A DNA stretch of 25,606 nucleotides from UBA2279 sp034399355 (GTDB taxonomy: Bacteria > Actinomycetota > Coriobacteriia > Anaerosomatales > Anaerosomataceae), in the NCBI GenBank assembly GCA_034399355.1, contig JAXMMT010000041.1, positions 1 to 25,606 on the forward strand, read 5' to 3'. Below are positions 22,918-25,606 of this stretch, in pieces (position 1 is the stretch's first letter; every line of letters begins with the position of its first letter). The notes below the pieces were generated by a model. It was not told the origin of the DNA and searched no databases. It saw only the letters and a list, made by a program, of their open reading frames with translations. A program made the position numbers and the translations under genes.

Positions 22918-23057
22918 CGGTCTCGTTTGCGCTAGCCCGTGCCCCGTGCGTCACGGTGTCTTCGTCGGGGTATCATGCCCGAGACGACAAAGAGATGCGT
23001 TCGCTGCGAGGATCTCATCACAGGGTTGGTGCAGGCGCGAGTGGGAGAGCTGACATC

Positions 23058-23960
23058 GTGAACATGCACATCGACATCGCCCCGCTGGTCGCTGAATCGC
23101 TCGCCACGGGTATGCCGGTCGTGGCGCTGGAGTCGACGATCATCTCTCACGGCTTCCCGTATCCGGCCAACGTCGAGTGTGCGCGTGAAGCCGAGCGCAT
23201 CGTGCGTGAAGAGGGCGCGGTTCCCGCAACCATCGCCATTGTCGGAGGCAGGCCAACGGTCGGTCTCTCCGATGAGCAGATCGAGCACTTCGGGACGACG
23301 CCCGGCATTGCGAAGGCGAGCCGTCGGGACATCGCGCTGCTTGTGGCGCGCGGAGTGGACGGCGCGACCACTGTTGCCGGCACGATGCTGATCGCGGCCA
23401 TGGCGGGCATCCGTGTCTTCGCGACCGGCGGTATCGGCGGCGTGCACCGCGGCGCTCCGGCGACCTTCGACATCTCGGCGGACCTCATCGAACTCTCTCG
23501 CACCGACGTGGCTGTTGTGTGCGCAGGCGCCAAGTCGATTCTCGACATCGGTCTGACACTCGAGTATCTGGAGACGCACGGGGTGCCCGTGATCGGGTAT
23601 CGCACTGACGAGTTCCCCGCGTTCTACACCCGCAGTAGCGGGTTCGGGGTTGATGCGAAGGCGGAGACTGCCGAGGAGATCGCCGCGCTCCTTCGTGCCA
23701 AGCGTGGGTTGTCGCTGGGCGGCGGTGTCGTGATCGCCAATCCGATACCCGTTCAGTATGAACTCGATCAGCAGATGCTGGACGGCGTCATCGATTCGGC
23801 TCTGGCCGAGGCAGAGGAGCAGGGTGTGCACGGCACAGGAGTCACGCCGTTTTTGCTGGCTCGGATCCACGAACTCACGGGAGGTGCGAGCGAGGAGGCG
23901 AACAAGCAGCTGGTCTACTCGAACGTACGCCTGGCGGCCCAGATCGCGGCCTCGCTCTAG
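23058..23960 (+). CDS. psuG: Pseudouridine-5'-phosphate glycosidase
   Basis: The product has 300 residues. It cleaves the C-C glycosidic bond of pseudouridine 5'-phosphate to uracil and ribose 5-phosphate. Family residues are visible: Glu25 (VVALESTIISHG), Lys86 (PGIAKASRRD), the TGGIGGVHRG loop (123-132), and Lys159 (VCAGAKSILD). GTG 23058 is chosen because GGGAGAG (23043-23049) lies eight bases upstream; ATG 23064 is a close alternative. No psuK kinase gene is adjacent, so the pathway must be completed elsewhere. RNA-turnover genes nearby fit a salvage role. Confidence 0.95.
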   Translation: MNMHIDIAPLVAESLATGMPVVALESTIISHGFPYPANVECAREAERIVREEGAVPATIAIVGGRPTVGLSDEQIEHFGTTPGIAKASRRDIALLVARGVDGATTVAGTMLIAAMAGIRVFATGGIGGVHRGAPATFDISADLIELSRTDVAVVCAGAKSILDIGLTLEYLETHGVPVIGYRTDEFPAFYTRSSGFGVDAKAETAEEIAALLRAKRGLSLGGGVVIANPIPVQYELDQQMLDGVIDSALAEAEEQGVHGTGVTPFLLARIHELTGGASEEANKQLVYSNVRLAAQIAASL

Positions 23961-24040
23961 CTTGACGGGACGAGGGGCCGCTTCTCCCTCTGCTATGCTT
24001 GGCTTTGGTGCGCGCAATTCCCCGAAGAAGGAGACTCACG

Positions 24041-25186
24041 ATGGCCCGCGCGCGAGTGGCTCTTGCCCGGTGCGATTCCTACGATGCGGAGACAGTCTAC
24101 GGCGCTGTCGGACGGGCGCTGGTCCTTCTCGGCGGCCCCGGAAGATTCGCGCAGCCGGGGGAGCAGGTCTTGCTCAAGCCCAACCTGCTCGTCGCGTCCA
24201 AGCCCGATGACGCGGTGACTACACATCCCGCGGTGTTCGAGGCTGTCATCCGTCACCTGCAAACGACGGGCGCAACGCTCACGTATGGTGATTCGCCGGC
24301 GTTCGGCAGGGCGGAAGGTGTTGCCCGACGCGGCGGTCTGGCTGATGTGGCCGAGCGACACGGCGTCGCGTTCCGGGGGTTCACCGAGGGCCGGCAGGTG
24401 TCGTTTCCGGACGGCGGGCTCATCAAGCAGTTCACGTTGGCGGGTCCCGTGCTGGACGCCGACGGAATCGTGTCGCTCTCGAAGCTCAAGACACACGGAC
24501 TCACGCGCATCACGGGTGCGGTGAAGAACCAGTTCGGGTGCATTCCCGGTATGCTCAAGGGCGAATTCCACGCTCGCATGCCGGATGTCGAGCGCTTCTC
24601 GCAGATGCTTGTCGATCTGACCGCAGCGGTCGCCCCCCGGTTGTTCGTGATGGACGGCATCCTCGCGATGGAGGGAAACGGACCTCGCGGGGGCGATCTC
24701 CGGTGGATGAACGTCATCATCGCGTCTGAGGACCCGATCGCACTGGATGCGACCGTGTGCGCGATGATCAGACTTGATCCGCAGCTCGTCCCGACCATAC
24801 GCTGGGGCGTAGAATCGGGGCTCGGCACCGCTGACGATATCGAGTACGTCGGTGATGCGCTTGAGACGTTCGTCGTTGACGACTTCGTCGCCAATCGCAG
24901 CACGGGCTCGACCACTAGTACGCATGGGCGTGTCGGCGTGCTCATCAAGCAGTGGGTAGTGCCCCGACCCGTGATCGATGCCGCACTCTGCACTTTGTGT
25001 GGCACGTGCGTACAGATGTGTCCGGTGGATCCGAAGGCGGTGGATTTCGACAGCGAGCTGGGTCGCGGTGCGCCGCCCGTGCACCACTATGATCGGTGTA
25101 TCCGCTGCTACTGCTGCCAAGAACTCTGTCCGGAGCGTGCCATCACGGTCAAGACGCCGCTCCTCGGCAGGTTCATCCATCGCTGA
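24041..25186 (+). CDS. DUF362 protein with C-terminal double [4Fe-4S] ferredoxin domain
   Basis: The product has 381 residues. Residues 1-280 form a DUF362 domain (VLLKPNLL...THPAVFEAVIRHL...YGDSP...LKTHGLTRITGAVKNQFG). The end carries two ferredoxin clusters: CTLCGTCVQMCP (Cys317, 320, 323, 327) and CIRCYCCQELCP (Cys353, 356, 359, 363). DUF362 proteins are common in anaerobes; their reaction is not established, though the fused clusters imply electron transfer. ATG 24041 follows AAGGAG. The gene ends seven bases before the end of a convergent CWB2 gene. Confidence 0.9.
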   Translation: MARARVALARCDSYDAETVYGAVGRALVLLGGPGRFAQPGEQVLLKPNLLVASKPDDAVTTHPAVFEAVIRHLQTTGATLTYGDSPAFGRAEGVARRGGLADVAERHGVAFRGFTEGRQVSFPDGGLIKQFTLAGPVLDADGIVSLSKLKTHGLTRITGAVKNQFGCIPGMLKGEFHARMPDVERFSQMLVDLTAAVAPRLFVMDGILAMEGNGPRGGDLRWMNVIIASEDPIALDATVCAMIRLDPQLVPTIRWGVESGLGTADDIEYVGDALETFVVDDFVANRSTGSTTSTHGRVGVLIKQWVVPRPVIDAALCTLCGTCVQMCPVDPKAVDFDSELGRGAPPVHHYDRCIRCYCCQELCPERAITVKTPLLGRFIHR

Positions 25187-25193
25187 ACGCACA

Positions 25194-25606
25194 CTACTCC
25201 AGGGCTGCTATCACCTGGTCTCTGACGGCCTGACTGACCGCCCCGAGTCCACCGAGGAACTTCACTTCGTTGATCGAGGCCTTGTTCGCCCGGAGCACCG
25301 CTTCTGGCTCATCCGAGAGCGCGAAGGGGTTCGTCAGCAGCATGACCGAACCGTCACGGCCCTGCAGCACGCCGCCGGAGAGCGCGTCGGGGAAGTTGGT
25401 GCCGGTAGCGAAGGCCAGGCTGTTCCAGGCAAGCCCGCAGTGATCGACCCCGTAGGTGGCGACCGCGACGGCGGTAGCGTAGCGGTTGACGCCGGCGAGA
25501 CGCTCCACGGCCAGGTCGCCGAAGGTCACCTTGAGGTCATCCTCGACGGCCTTGGATACGGCTCCCGTCCCGCCCAGTATGAGGACGGAGTCAGTGTCTA
25601 CGTGCA
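25194..25606 (-). CDS. CWB2 surface protein, C-terminal part (5' end outside window)
   Basis: The minus-strand frame is open to the window edge and holds 136 codons plus the TAG at 25194-25196. It contains the end of one CWB2 repeat (VLILGGTGAVSKAVEDDL) and one complete final repeat (ERLAGVNRYATAVAVATYGV...GTNFPDALSGGV...FLGGLGAVSQAVRDQ). The final repeat resembles the third CWB2 repeat of the protein at 4069-7101 in motif order and length, so the two are probably paralogues. The protein would be secreted and held to cell-wall polymers; its functional N-terminal part is not in the window. A GTG at 25529 is internal and not the start. Confidence 0.9.
   Translation of the reverse strand, partial: HVDTDSVLILGGTGAVSKAVEDDLKVTFGDLAVERLAGVNRYATAVAVATYGVDHCGLAWNSLAFATGTNFPDALSGGVLQGRDGSVMLLTNPFALSDEPEAVLRANKASINEVKFLGGLGAVSQAVRDQVIAALE

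Noticed and set aside
22932..25192. Two long minus-strand frames opposite psuG and the DUF362 gene
   Set aside because: Both mirror well-identified plus-strand genes and show no recognisable domain.

Overview
The window comes from a high-GC Gram-positive bacterium. The best guess is an actinobacterium of the Coriobacteriia type. The reasons are two surface proteins with CWB2 (cell wall binding repeat 2) domains, a DUF2510 protein, many GTG starts, a DUF362/ferredoxin protein, and actinobacterial-looking housekeeping genes (typA, yqeY, tdk, psuG, rtcB). The lineage is inferred from gene content only; there is no rRNA gene here.

Positions 1-3650 look mobile. The left edge is the 3' end of an ISL3-type transposase. 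Its IS end lies inside the catalytic motif of a CPBP/CAAX-type membrane protease, leaving a pseudogene. Then come three copies of the 3' part of a tRNA-Ser gene (CCA ends at 791, 2128 and 3647), with no intact tRNA. The two intervals between them each carry one cargo unit. The first is a HTH + Fic pair ('mobile mystery proteins' A and B) with a triple-palindrome control region. The second is a secreted subtilisin-like protease. No integrase is visible, so the copies are read as attachment-site relics of serial integration.

Positions 3650-7170 hold a large secreted protein of FN3/Ig-like modules and three C-terminal CWB2 repeats. It has a long structured leader and a strong terminator. A second CWB2 protein, cut by the window end, lies on the minus strand at 25194-25606.

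Positions 7240-15660 mix small operons: a DUF2510 protein, a UMF1-like MFS transporter preceded by a coupled 34-codon ORF, convergent RtcB ligase, YqeY, a soluble PAS histidine kinase, a convergent hotdog thioesterase, and tdk. After tdk come overlapping MoaD/ThiS-like and amidohydrolase-remnant ORFs, a YgjP-type metallopeptidase, and a cold-shock gene with its own terminator.

Positions 15700-25190 hold an FtsX-type permease with its ATPase, a DEAD-box helicase, typA, a tautomerase (minus strand), a LOG-family protein followed at once by an EamA transporter, psuG, and a DUF362 two-[4Fe-4S] protein. Cold-shock protein, DEAD-box helicase, TypA and RtcB are all RNA or ribosome maintenance factors, but they are not one operon.
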